Shown piece by piece: positions 26,842-34,608 of a stretch of 64,000 bases of DNA. The DNA is from Catellatospora sp. TT07R-123 (lineage in GTDB: Bacteria > Actinomycetota > Actinomycetes > Mycobacteriales > Micromonosporaceae), in contig NZ_BNEM01000002.1 of assembly GCF_018327705.1 (NCBI RefSeq), positions 1 to 64,000 of the forward strand, written 5' to 3'. A program made the translations under genes and the position numbers. The stretch's first letter is position 1. Every line of letters starts with the position of its first letter. The notes beneath the pieces are model-generated. The model made no database searches. It was not told the DNA's origin and was given only the letters and a program-made list of their open reading frames with translations.

Positions 26842-27539
26842 GCGGTCTGGGCAACCGGCTGGTCAGCGTGATGCGCGGCCGGGAGGTCGAGCAGGCGCCG
26901 ATGAGCTTCCGCGAGAAGGCGGAGGAGCTGCGGCGTACCGTCGGGGTCACCAAGGGTGCGCAGATCGCCGGGGTGGACCGGCGCACGTTCCAGCGCTGGT
27001 TCGAGAAGTGGAACGCCGGCAAGGACCCGAAGCCGCGCCGGCACACGCTGGACAAGGTGGACTTCGGCGTACGCCGGGCGTGGGCCGCGACCGCGCCCGA
27101 TGACGCGGCCGTGGTGCTCATCGTGAAGGACCGCAACGACCCCGGCCGGGCCCCGCGCACCATCAACGCCAAGCAGCTCAAGCTCTCCCCCGGCACGATG
27201 GCGCGGGTCGCCGAGGTGTTCGTGCAGACCGGCGACACCGAGGCCGCTGCCGCCGCGTTCCTGGCAGGTGTGGAGGACCGCTTCTACCGGCGCTGGCTCA
27301 CTCCGCCCAGGGGTGACCGGGAGGCCGCCGAGTGGGAACGCGCGGGTGGCGGGGCGGCCGCCGTCGTCGTCCCCGCGCCGCGGCACGCGGCGGGCGAGGA
27401 CGAGTTCGCGCAGGACCTGGACGAGGTCGCCGGGCCGGAGGTGCCGGAGACGGCCTACGACGAGTTCATGGACGCCATCTACGACGAGGGCGTGGCCGAG
27501 GTCCCTGATGAGGACGTGTACGGCGGCGATGTCCAGTAA
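26838..27539 (+). CDS. tpg: Tpg-like terminal protein
   Basis: 233 residues starting MSGLGNRLVSVMRGREV. It resembles, from memory, the Streptomyces terminal protein Tpg: the same MSGxG opening, an HTH (GVTKGAQIAGVDRRTFQRWF, about 35-60), then P-R-x-x-x-x-K-V-x-x-x-V-R-x-x-W. A later region (LSPGTMARVAEVFVQTGDTE ... GVEDRFYRRWL) mirrors the Tpg stretch ending in a Y-F motif. An acidic tail of about 60 residues is longer than in Streptomyces. Tpg is covalently joined to 5' DNA ends and primes end patching; I cannot place the primer residue here. It is translationally coupled to the Tap-like gene, in the same order as streptomycete tap-tpg operons. A plain HTH regulator is the alternative. Confidence 0.6.
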   Translation: MSGLGNRLVSVMRGREVEQAPMSFREKAEELRRTVGVTKGAQIAGVDRRTFQRWFEKWNAGKDPKPRRHTLDKVDFGVRRAWAATAPDDAAVVLIVKDRNDPGRAPRTINAKQLKLSPGTMARVAEVFVQTGDTEAAAAAFLAGVEDRFYRRWLTPPRGDREAAEWERAGGGAAAVVVPAPRHAAGEDEFAQDLDEVAGPEVPETAYDEFMDAIYDEGVAEVPDEDVYGGDVQ

Positions 27540-27548
27540 CGGCGGGGA

Positions 27549-28016
27549 GTGAACGTGTACGAGCACGAGCCGCAGGGCTACCGGTGCCCGTTCTGTCGGC
27601 TGCTGGCCGGTGGTGAGGACGCGCTGAACGGGCAGGACGACATCGTGCGGCGTACGGAACTGGCCACGGCGCTGATCTCGCCGCGGTGGTGGCCGAACAA
27701 CCACGGCAACGTGCTGGTCGTGCCGAACGCGCACGTCGAGAACCTGTACGACCTGCCGCCGGAGTACGGGCACGCGGTGCACGACCTGGTGCGTGAGGTG
27801 GCGATCGCGATCCGGTCGACGTACGGCTGCGACGGGACGTCGGTGCGCCAGCACAACGAGCCCGCGGGCAATCAGGACGTGTGGCACTACCACGTGCACG
27901 TGTTCCCCCGCTACGCCGGGGACGAGCTGTACGCGTCGGCGCCGATGCCGGGCTATGCGAGCGCGGAGCAGCGTTCGGTGTACGCCCGGCGGTTGCGCCT
28001 GTTCTTCGCCGGGTGA
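27549..28016 (+). CDS. HIT-family nucleotide hydrolase/transferase with CxxC
   Basis: About 155 residues. It opens with a zinc-type CPFC motif (YRCPFCRLL), and near residue 113 the catalytic triad region reads WHYHVHVFPR (HxHxHxx). HIT enzymes attack nucleotidyl phosphoesters and phosphoramidates through a covalent His-NMP. Two starts are possible: the GTG at 27549, or the GTG at 27555, which has better spacing from GGGGAG. It begins 10 nt after the Tpg-like gene, so it is likely in that operon. A link to nucleotidylated terminal protein is tempting but only an inference. Confidence 0.85.
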   Translation: MNVYEHEPQGYRCPFCRLLAGGEDALNGQDDIVRRTELATALISPRWWPNNHGNVLVVPNAHVENLYDLPPEYGHAVHDLVREVAIAIRSTYGCDGTSVRQHNEPAGNQDVWHYHVHVFPRYAGDELYASAPMPGYASAEQRSVYARRLRLFFAG

Positions 28017-28074
28017 TCGGCTTGCCCGGTGCCTGCCGGGTCGGTCAGGCTGGACGTGGTGGGAGGCGGTGGGT

Positions 28075-28497
28075 ATGGCACGGCGTCGGGCAGCGGCGGT
28101 GATCGTCCGGGACGGGCATGTGCTGATGGTGCGCGAGCGCGGTCGGGGCCCGGAAGGTCGCCATGACGGAGTGGAGTACTGGACCCTGCCCGGTGGCGGT
28201 ATCGCGGCCGGGGAGTCGGCGCAGGACGCGGTGGTGCGGGAGGTGGCCGAGGAGGTCGGGCTGACCGCGGTGTCGGTGCGGCATCTGGCGGACATGCCGT
28301 TTCCGTCGGGGCCGACCACGGTGTTCGCGGTCGAGGTGGCGCCGGGTGAGCCTGTGCTGGGGGCCGAGGACTACGGCTGCGACTGCCCGATGATGGTGGG
28401 GCTGGACTGGGTGCCGCTGCCGGGGGTGGTGCCGCAGTCGGCGGGGATCCCGATCGCCCCGATGATCGTGGCGTGGCCGGTCGGGGACGCCGGTTAG
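28075..28497 (+). CDS. Nudix hydrolase
   Basis: 140 residues from the ATG at 28075, with GGGAGG 8 nt upstream. It carries a full Nudix box: GGGIAAGESAQDAVVREV continuing into AEEVGL, which satisfies G-x5-E-x7-REUxEExGU. The N-terminal strands (AAAVIVRDGHVLMVRER) and the late WVPLPGV are usual for this fold. It should hydrolyse a nucleoside diphosphate linked to another group; the substrate is unknown. It follows the HIT gene by 58 nt on the same strand and is probably its operon partner. Confidence 0.88.
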   Translation: MARRRAAAVIVRDGHVLMVRERGRGPEGRHDGVEYWTLPGGGIAAGESAQDAVVREVAEEVGLTAVSVRHLADMPFPSGPTTVFAVEVAPGEPVLGAEDYGCDCPMMVGLDWVPLPGVVPQSAGIPIAPMIVAWPVGDAG

Positions 28498-28534
28498 GTG
28501 CCCTGTGCCGCGGCGCCGGCTGCCGCGACGTGGT

Positions 28535-29128
28535 TCAGGCGGGGTTGTCGTGGCCGCCGATGGCGGCTTCGGTGTCGCGGCGCAGGTCGCGCAGGTCGAT
28601 CCCGGCGTCGGTGATGACCTTGGCGGCGAGGCCCTTCTCTTCGCGGATGATGCCGAGGAGCAGGTGTTCGGTGCCGATGTGGTTGTGGCGGAGCCGGAGG
28701 GCTTCGCGCAGGGCGAGTTCGAGCACGACCTTGGCGCGGGGGCCGAAGCGGCCGGTGCGGGGTTCGGCGCGGCGGCGGCCGAACAGACCGCGGCGCGGTG
28801 GCGGCGGGGCGGGGTCGAGGGCGCCGGGTCCAAAGGTCTCTTCGAGTCTGGCGCGTACGGCTTCGAGGTCGATGCCGATGGCTTCGAGGGCTGCGGTGTC
28901 GGCGGGGCCGAAGGGCTGAACGGTGCCGACGAGGCGGGTGACGGCCGCGGTGACGCGGGCGTGGTCGAGGCCCGCGGCGGAGAGGACGTCGTAGGCGGTG
29001 CCCGCGTCGGGGTGCAGCATGGCCAGCAGCAGGTGCTCGGTGCCGATCTGGGGATGGCCGAGCTGGCGGGCCTCGGCACGGGCGGCGAGCACGGTGCTGC
29101 GGGCGGCGGTGGTGAATCGTTCGAGCAT
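28535..29128 (-). CDS. Double Clp-N domain protein without ATPase
   Basis: 197 residues made of two Clp N-terminal modules. The first has the signature GHPQIGTEHLLLAMLHPDAG (about residues 23-42), the second RHNHIGTEHLLLGIIREEKG (about 148-167). A Pro/Arg-rich linker (PAPPPPRRGLFGRRR) joins them. There is no AAA+ domain, so it cannot unfold substrates itself; stand-alone Clp-N proteins are thought to act as adaptors or substrate sensors for ClpC/ClpP. Its ATG overlaps the stop of the upstream HTH gene (TGATG), so both are translated together under the HTH gene's promoter. Confidence 0.88.
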   Translation of the reverse strand: MLERFTTAARSTVLAARAEARQLGHPQIGTEHLLLAMLHPDAGTAYDVLSAAGLDHARVTAAVTRLVGTVQPFGPADTAALEAIGIDLEAVRARLEETFGPGALDPAPPPPRRGLFGRRRAEPRTGRFGPRAKVVLELALREALRLRHNHIGTEHLLLGIIREEKGLAAKVITDAGIDLRDLRRDTEAAIGGHDNPA

Positions 29129-29364
29129 CAGGCGTCCCGTCGGTCGGTGTCGGGCCAGCGTCCGGCGTGCTTCTTGTGCACGGCCTGGCGGCTGACCTCG
29201 AGGGCGTCGGCTATGTCCTGCCAGGACCAGCCGTGTTTGCGGGCGTTGCCGACCTGGAGGATCTCAAGGGTCTCCAGCAGGCGGCGTAGGGCGAGGACCG
29301 CACGCAGCCCGGTTCCGGGGTCCGGGCTGCCTGCGGCGGCTGCCAGTTTGGTGGCGTCGCTCAT
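29128..29364 (-). CDS. Small sigma-like HTH regulator
   Basis: 78 residues. The helix-turn-helix is NARKHGWSWQDIADALEVS followed by RQAVHKKHAGRW, close to sigma region 4 and to small actinobacterial HTH proteins paired with Clp-N genes. A preceding helix (LRRLLETLEILQ) may dimerise. The ATG at 29364 lies 6 nt from a TACATT -10 element, so the transcript is probably leaderless. Two identical-type palindromes cover the -35 and -10, which points to tight autorepression of this two-gene operon. Confidence 0.85.
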   Translation of the reverse strand: MSDATKLAAAAGSPDPGTGLRAVLALRRLLETLEILQVGNARKHGWSWQDIADALEVSRQAVHKKHAGRWPDTDRRDA

Positions 29365-29366
29365 GC

Positions 29367-29411
29367 TGTCAATGTAGGTTGACAGGGCGGCATTGTCAAC
29401 TCAGGTTGACA
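29367..29411 (-). promoter_or_regulatory. Promoter with two 18-bp operators for the HTH/Clp-N operon
   Basis: On the minus strand, TTGACA (29399-29394), a 17-nt spacer and TACATT (29376-29371) form a near-consensus sigma-70 promoter, ending 6 nt before the ATG at 29364. Two copies of TGTCAAY-N4-GTTGACA overlap it: 29367-29384 (TGTCAATGTAGGTTGACA) and 29394-29411 (TGTCAACTCAGGTTGACA), with centres 27 bp apart. Confidence 0.8.
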
Positions 29412-29538
29412 TATCCCCGTCCCTCGCCGACCGGGATGAGATTCGTAGGACAAATATCACTGTTTGCATCGCTTGCTGGTGAGTTGTCCGTTATCTGGGG
29501 TGGTGTTGCCCGACATTCCGACGCACTGGACGGACCGC

Positions 29539-31215
29539 ATGAAATTGGCCCTGCCCGGCCGCCCCCGCCTGAGCCTGTCCCGCCTCCGGTTGCCCCCGAT
29601 GCAGCCCCCGCGGCTGCGCACGCTCGTCGACCTCGGCCTGTGGGCGGTGGTGGCCGGGGTCGTGTTCTTCACCTTCCAGTACCGGCTGCAGCACTCCCCC
29701 GGCCAGACCGTCGACAACGACGACGGCATCTACTGGCAGACCGCGCTGGCCCTGGCCGACGGGCACCGGCCGTACTCGGAGGTGTTCCACGCGCAGCCGC
29801 CGCTGTTCGCCTGGCTGCTGGCCGTGCCTTTCCGCGACCACCCCGGCGACGTCGCCGCGGGCGCGCACGCGGGCCGCTGGCTGATGGTCGCGTTCACGCT
29901 GCTGCTGGTGGCCGCCGTCGCCGGGATCGCGGCCACGGTGCGCGGACCGCGGGCCGGGATGCTGGCCGCGCTCGGCGTCGCGGCGATCCCGCTGGTCCAG
30001 CGGTACAGCTACCAGTTCGGGGCGGACCTGCCGACCGCGGCGCTGGGCGGGATGGCGCTGCTGTGCGCCATGCGGGCCAGGATCGCCGGACGGCGCCGGG
30101 CCCGCTGGTGGTGGCTGGGCGCGGGCATGATGCTGGCGCTGGCCACCATGGTGAAACTGGTCGCGATCGTGTTCGTGCCGGCCCTGCTGGTGGCGTGGCT
30201 GGTGTCGCGGCCGCTGCCCGACCCGGACCCGGACCTGGCGCAGGACGCGCTGGCCCGGTGGCGGGCCCAGGCCGCGGCATGGGCGCGGCGCACCGCCGCG
30301 GCGGGCGCCTGGATGGCGCTGGGATTCGCCGCGGCCGTCGCGGCGGTGCTGGCCTGGCTCCGGCCGCCCAGGCAGTCCTGGGATCAGGTGTTCGGGTTCC
30401 ACATCACCGCCGCCGAGCAGCCCGCGACCCACGACGTGTACCGGTTCGTCACCTCCGGCGGCCCGTGGTCGATGCCGCTGCTGATCGCGACCGGGATCGC
30501 CGCGCTGGTCGCGGTGTGCTGGCCCGCCGGGGCGGTACGCCGGACCGGGGTGCTGGCGCTGGTGCTGTGGGCGGCCGCGGTCGTGCCGTTCGAGCAGCTG
30601 CACCACCCCACGTTCAAGCACCACCTGCTGATGTTCATGGCGGCGTGGGCGGGGGTGCTGGCGGTGGCGGTGGCCAGCCTGTGGTCGGGGCTGCGGCTGC
30701 GCCGCCTCGGGGTGCTGACGGCCGCGGTGGTGCTCGCCGGGGCGTGGGCGTGCGTATGGCAGGCCAGGCACTGGGAGGTGGGTCCGTACGCCGCGCCGAC
30801 CGCGGTCGAGGCGTGCGTGCAGCGGCTGCCCCGGGACCTGACCGTGGTCACCGACGACCAGGGCATGATCTCGCGGGCGGGGCTGCGTACCGCGCCATGG
30901 CTGGCCGACACGTCACACGTACGGCTGGACTCCGGCCGGCTGTCCGATGCGGAGGTGATCGCCGCGGCCCGCGGCGCCGACGCGGTGTTCCTGTCCACCG
31001 GACGGCTGAAGAAGCGCCCGAAGGCGGTCACGTGGATCCGCGAGCACTACCCGGTGCTGTACCGCAGCGGCAAGTACGAGCTGTACGTGCACGACCGTGA
31101 CCTGGTGTCGTGGTGTGTGGGCAAGGTCGGCACGCCGGAGCAGGTGCTGCCGAAGCCGAAGCCGACGGCGCCGCCCGCGACCACCGGCACCGGCCGGACC
31201 GGCACGGGGACATGA
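29539..31215 (+). CDS. Multi-pass GT-C glycosyltransferase (ArnT/PMT-like)
   Basis: Integral membrane protein of about 558 residues. I start at the ATG at 29539; a TTG at 29464 in frame is possible but lacks a ribosome site. After a first membrane helix, an acidic loop holds NDDGIYW (about residues 58-64), followed by PYSEVFHAQPPLFAW. This is the catalytic-loop pattern of GT-C enzymes that use lipid-linked sugars. Roughly ten hydrophobic segments follow, then a soluble C-terminal domain (about 430-530) and a Pro/Thr-rich tail. It probably adds sugars to extracytoplasmic protein or polymer. Donor and acceptor are unknown. Confidence 0.8.
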   Translation: MKLALPGRPRLSLSRLRLPPMQPPRLRTLVDLGLWAVVAGVVFFTFQYRLQHSPGQTVDNDDGIYWQTALALADGHRPYSEVFHAQPPLFAWLLAVPFRDHPGDVAAGAHAGRWLMVAFTLLLVAAVAGIAATVRGPRAGMLAALGVAAIPLVQRYSYQFGADLPTAALGGMALLCAMRARIAGRRRARWWWLGAGMMLALATMVKLVAIVFVPALLVAWLVSRPLPDPDPDLAQDALARWRAQAAAWARRTAAAGAWMALGFAAAVAAVLAWLRPPRQSWDQVFGFHITAAEQPATHDVYRFVTSGGPWSMPLLIATGIAALVAVCWPAGAVRRTGVLALVLWAAAVVPFEQLHHPTFKHHLLMFMAAWAGVLAVAVASLWSGLRLRRLGVLTAAVVLAGAWACVWQARHWEVGPYAAPTAVEACVQRLPRDLTVVTDDQGMISRAGLRTAPWLADTSHVRLDSGRLSDAEVIAAARGADAVFLSTGRLKKRPKAVTWIREHYPVLYRSGKYELYVHDRDLVSWCVGKVGTPEQVLPKPKPTAPPATTGTGRTGTGT

Positions 31216-31246
31216 CCGTGGAAGGGCTCGGGTAGCCTTGCGCGCT

Positions 31247-32155
31247 ATGAGCAGACCCGCAGGCGACGCCGAGGACCCGCTCGACCGGCTGGCGGCCGAG
31301 GAGGACTGGGCGCGGCGGGCTCGGGCGGTGGAGAACGAGGTGGCGCGGGGGCGCCGGATGCGGTCGCTGCGGCCGTCGCTGCCGCGCCGCTCCGGCGGCC
31401 GCAGTGGCGGGATCTCGCTGCTGTTCGTGGCGCTGGTGGCGCTGACGGTCGTCAGCGGGGTGCTGATGTGGACCGGGACCGGTCCGGCGGGGCTGCTGGT
31501 GTTCGTGTTCACGCTGGCCGGGTGGCTGGTGACGCTGTGCCTGCACGAGTTCTCGCACGCGCTGGCGGCGCACCGCGGCGGTGACCACACGGTGGTCGAG
31601 AAGGGGTACCTGCGGCTGGACCTGCGCCGGTACGGGCATCCGGTGCTGACCTGGCTGCTGCCGCTGCTGTTCCTGGTGATGGGCGGGTTGCCGCTGCCGG
31701 GCGGGGCGGTGCTGATCGAGACGCACCGGCTGCGCAACCGGCTGCGGGACTCGCTGGTGTCGGCGGCGGGCCCGGCGGTGAACGTGGTGGCCGCGGTGCT
31801 GCTGCTGTTCGTGGTGGGCATGTTCGGGCCGGTGTTCGTGTTCGACGCCCCGGATGCGCAGGCGGTGTTCTGGGCCGCGCTGTCGCTGATGGCGTATCTG
31901 CAGGTGGCGACGGCACTGCTGAACCTGCTGCCGGTGCCGGGGCTGGACGGGTACGGGATCATCGAGCCCTACCTGCCGCCGGGTGCGCGCCGTACCGGGG
32001 AGAAGATCAAACCGTTCGGGCTGATCCTGGTGTTCGTGCTGCTGTACGTCCTGCGCGGCCCGTTCGGCTGGCTGACCGCGTCGATCATGGGCTGGACCGG
32101 GGCGCCGCTCTTCGGCGCGGGGTACGGGTTCGACCTGTTCCGGTTCTGGCAGTAG
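31247..32155 (+). CDS. Site-2-protease-like M50 metallopeptidase
   Basis: 302 residues starting at the ATG at 31247, 8 nt after TAGCCT (31233-31238), so probably leaderless. A charged cytoplasmic N-terminus is followed by membrane helices. The zinc motif is CLHEFSHALAAH (HEXXH near residues 99-103) and the second motif is NLLPVPGLDGYG (LDG, near 231), the pair that defines S2P family enzymes. No PDZ domain is present. S2Ps cut membrane-bound anti-sigma factors. The sigma-propeller fusion 4 kb downstream is a membrane protein, but no direct link is shown. Confidence 0.88.
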   Translation: MSRPAGDAEDPLDRLAAEEDWARRARAVENEVARGRRMRSLRPSLPRRSGGRSGGISLLFVALVALTVVSGVLMWTGTGPAGLLVFVFTLAGWLVTLCLHEFSHALAAHRGGDHTVVEKGYLRLDLRRYGHPVLTWLLPLLFLVMGGLPLPGGAVLIETHRLRNRLRDSLVSAAGPAVNVVAAVLLLFVVGMFGPVFVFDAPDAQAVFWAALSLMAYLQVATALLNLLPVPGLDGYGIIEPYLPPGARRTGEKIKPFGLILVFVLLYVLRGPFGWLTASIMGWTGAPLFGAGYGFDLFRFWQ

Positions 32156-32259
32156 CGCGTCCGGGCGGCGGGTTCGGGCTGACCGGACGAGGCGGGCGGG
32201 GGCGCGGCGCGGCTAGGCTGCGCCGCGTCAGGGCCCGCCGCTCCGGGTCGCGGGCTGTC

Positions 32260-32814
32260 GTGGACGGAGTTGGCCGACCCGTGGGTTCCGGGCAGGTGAC
32301 CAGGCCGGTGGTGCTGGTGGTGGTCGTGGCGTCGGTGCTGCTGGCGCTGTGGCGGTCGGGAGTGGTCGCACCCCGGTTCGCGCTGGGTGAGCAGCCGTCG
32401 GTGCACCACGGCGGGAGCCCGCCGTCGCAGACGATCACGATCCGCAACGACGGCTGGACCGACATGACGCTGCTGGCGGTGGGCCGCGACGGGCCGGGAC
32501 TGCGGCTGGTCGGCACCGATGTGGCGCTGCCCTACCGGCTGGCGGCGGGGCGGTCGGTGAGCATCGAGCTGCGGTATGAGGTGACCGACTGCGGGCTCGT
32601 GCCGACGGACGCGTGGCCGGTGCCGGTGGTCGCGGACGCGGCGGCGGGACCGTACCGGCGGTATTTCTTGCTGCCGCCGGAGGAGATCGGGTCGGGGTGG
32701 CCGTTCGACTGGCCGGGGCCGGTGCCGTGGCAGCGGGCGATCTCGTGGGGTTCCTGCCACAGCATGTACGACCTGACGCCGGGCCGGGGCGGGGTGACCG
32801 GGCGGCCGCTGTGA
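32260..32814 (+). CDS. Membrane-anchored protein, unknown
   Basis: About 184 residues with one N-terminal membrane anchor (VVLVVVVASVLLALW) and a beta-rich exterior part (QTITIRNDGWTDMTLLAVG) that looks like an Ig-type fold. The GTG at 32260 and the GTG at 32281 (with GGACGGAG upstream) are both possible starts. A TAGGCT at 32214-32219 could be the -10. No function can be assigned. It stands between the M50 peptidase and the DUF3800 gene on the same strand. Confidence 0.6.
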   Translation: MDGVGRPVGSGQVTRPVVLVVVVASVLLALWRSGVVAPRFALGEQPSVHHGGSPPSQTITIRNDGWTDMTLLAVGRDGPGLRLVGTDVALPYRLAAGRSVSIELRYEVTDCGLVPTDAWPVPVVADAAAGPYRRYFLLPPEEIGSGWPFDWPGPVPWQRAISWGSCHSMYDLTPGRGGVTGRPL

Positions 32815-32856
32815 ATCCGGTTGCGGCCGGTCGCGGGGCGGGGGTTGACTGCCCGG

Positions 32857-33831
32857 ATGTGGGTGGAGATCGCGTGTGACGAGTCCGGGTACGAGGGCGA
32901 GAAGCTGATCGGGACGACCACGGCCGTGTTCGCCCATGCAGGTCTGGACCTCGACGCCGCCGCGGCCGAGGACTGCATGCGGGAGCTGCGGGAGCGGATC
33001 CGGTCGCCGGCGACGGAGTACAAGGCGAACCACCTGCTGCGGGACAAGCACCGCCGGGTGCTGGTATGGCTGCTGGGCGAGCAGGCGCCCCTGGTCGGCC
33101 ACGCGCACGTGTTCCTGCTGGACAAGGCGTTCTACGTGCTGGGGAAGGTCGCCGACCTCCTGCTGGCGGCGCCGCAGGCGGCGCTGGGCGTGGGGCTGTC
33201 GGCCGACGGGGCGGCGCGGCAGGCCGCGCGGGTGCTGTACGGGGCCCGGCCGGCGCTGCCTGCCGGCGCATGGTCCACGCTGCTGCATACCGGCAATGAC
33301 CTGCTGCGGGTCCGCGACCGGCAACTGACCGCCGAGCCGGTCGACCGGTTCGCGCGGGCGCTGGACGACCTGGTCGCGGTCGCGCAGGACGGCGAGGCGG
33401 CGCAGGTGCTCGCGGCGATGCGGGCGGCGGTCGGGCGGGCCGTGGCGTTCCGGCGGCGGCTCGCCGACGAGCCGGAGTCGACGGGGCTGCTGGATCCGCT
33501 GCTGCCGGCGCTCGTGGCGGCGGTCGGCTGGTGGAGCCGCGACGGGGCGCCGGTGCTGGTCGCGCACGACCGGCAGACGACGCTGTCGCCCGAGCGGGTG
33601 GCGCAGCTGCGGCGGGACCTGCCCGCGCTGGCCGGGTTGGGGCTGGTGGCGTCGTCGGGTGATGCCCGGGTGCAGCTGGCCGACGTGCTCGCCGGGGTGA
33701 TCCGCAAGATCGCCACGGATGAGCTCGACGGTGCCGGGGACGCGGAGCTGAGCGCACTGGTGCGCCCGTACCTGCACCCGGACGCGGTGTGGAGTGATCC
33801 GCGCAGCTGGGCGGTCCTGACCGGACCCTGA
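32857..33831 (+). CDS. DUF3800-like RNase H-fold protein
   Basis: 324 residues from the ATG at 32857. It opens with MWVEIACDESG, the strand-plus-acidic motif of DUF3800, and later shows VQLADVLAGVIRKI, the conserved D-x-x-x-G element near the C-terminus. DUF3800 proteins have an RNase H-like fold and often occur in defence or mobile regions; their activity is largely uncharacterised. The middle is Ala-rich and helical. The stop lies 6 nt from the convergent hydrolase. The family call is moderate, from two motifs only. Confidence 0.65.
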   Translation: MWVEIACDESGYEGEKLIGTTTAVFAHAGLDLDAAAAEDCMRELRERIRSPATEYKANHLLRDKHRRVLVWLLGEQAPLVGHAHVFLLDKAFYVLGKVADLLLAAPQAALGVGLSADGAARQAARVLYGARPALPAGAWSTLLHTGNDLLRVRDRQLTAEPVDRFARALDDLVAVAQDGEAAQVLAAMRAAVGRAVAFRRRLADEPESTGLLDPLLPALVAAVGWWSRDGAPVLVAHDRQTTLSPERVAQLRRDLPALAGLGLVASSGDARVQLADVLAGVIRKIATDELDGAGDAELSALVRPYLHPDAVWSDPRSWAVLTGP

Positions 33832-33836
33832 CCGGG

Positions 33837-34523
33837 TCAGCCTGCGGCGGCCTGCGCGATGAGGTCGGCGACCGGGACGGGCTGCGAGGCGAGCGAGGCG
33901 TGGCCGGCGTCGAGTTCGATCGTGGCGCGGGGGTCCATGCGGGCGGCCATCCGGCGCTCGTTGTCGGGGTGGATCATCCGGTCCTGGGCCGACACCTGGT
34001 ACCAGACGGGCTTGGTCCGCCACGCGGGCGCGGTGATGGTGTCGCCGAACGTCGAGGCCAGCGGCGCCTTCTGGGTGACGGCCATGACCAGGGCCTCGTC
34101 GTCGGGCAGGTCCTGGCAGAAGCTGTCGCGGAACCGGTCCTGCGCGATCCACAGGTAGCCGTCGGAGTCGGGCGGCCCGATCGCGCCGAACGCCTGCGGC
34201 GGCAGCTCCTGGCTGATGCCGCCGGGGCTCTCCCCCGCGTCCGGCGCGAACGCGGCGACGTACACCAGCGCGGTGACATTGGGCAGGCCGCCTGCCTCGG
34301 TGATGACGGCGCCGCCGTAGGAGTGGCCGACGAGCACGACGGGTCCGGGGATCTGCTCGACCATCTTGCAGGTGCGGTCGGCGTCGGCGGCCAGCGACGT
34401 CAGCGGGTTCTCGACGGCGTGCAGCGATGTGAAGCCGCGCCGGTGCAGCTCGACGATGACTTTGGCCCAGTGGGCGGCGCCGCCCCAGAATCCGTGCACC
34501 AGCACGATCGTCGGTGTGGCCAT
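33837..34523 (-). CDS. Alpha/beta hydrolase (MenH/salicylate-esterase-like)
   Basis: 228 residues. The oxyanion HGFWGG follows strand 1 (TIVLVHG). The nucleophile is Ser68 in GHSYGG. The catalytic His is in LDAGHASL near the C-terminus, and an acid is likely in VSAQDRMIHP. The small lid and short length match the plant esterase/hydroxynitrile-lyase-like branch that is common in actinomycetes. AGGGAGG lies about 6 nt before the ATG at 34523. The substrate cannot be inferred. It has its own promoter side and is convergent with the DUF3800 gene. Confidence 0.88.
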   Translation of the reverse strand: MATPTIVLVHGFWGGAAHWAKVIVELHRRGFTSLHAVENPLTSLAADADRTCKMVEQIPGPVVLVGHSYGGAVITEAGGLPNVTALVYVAAFAPDAGESPGGISQELPPQAFGAIGPPDSDGYLWIAQDRFRDSFCQDLPDDEALVMAVTQKAPLASTFGDTITAPAWRTKPVWYQVSAQDRMIHPDNERRMAARMDPRATIELDAGHASLASQPVPVADLIAQAAAG

Positions 34524-34608
34524 CGCGGGTCCTCCCTGGTCGCCGGGGTGCTTTCTCAGGCTAGGGCCGGGGCAGGCCAGGTCGCGGCCGGATCGCGATA
34601 CTGGACCG

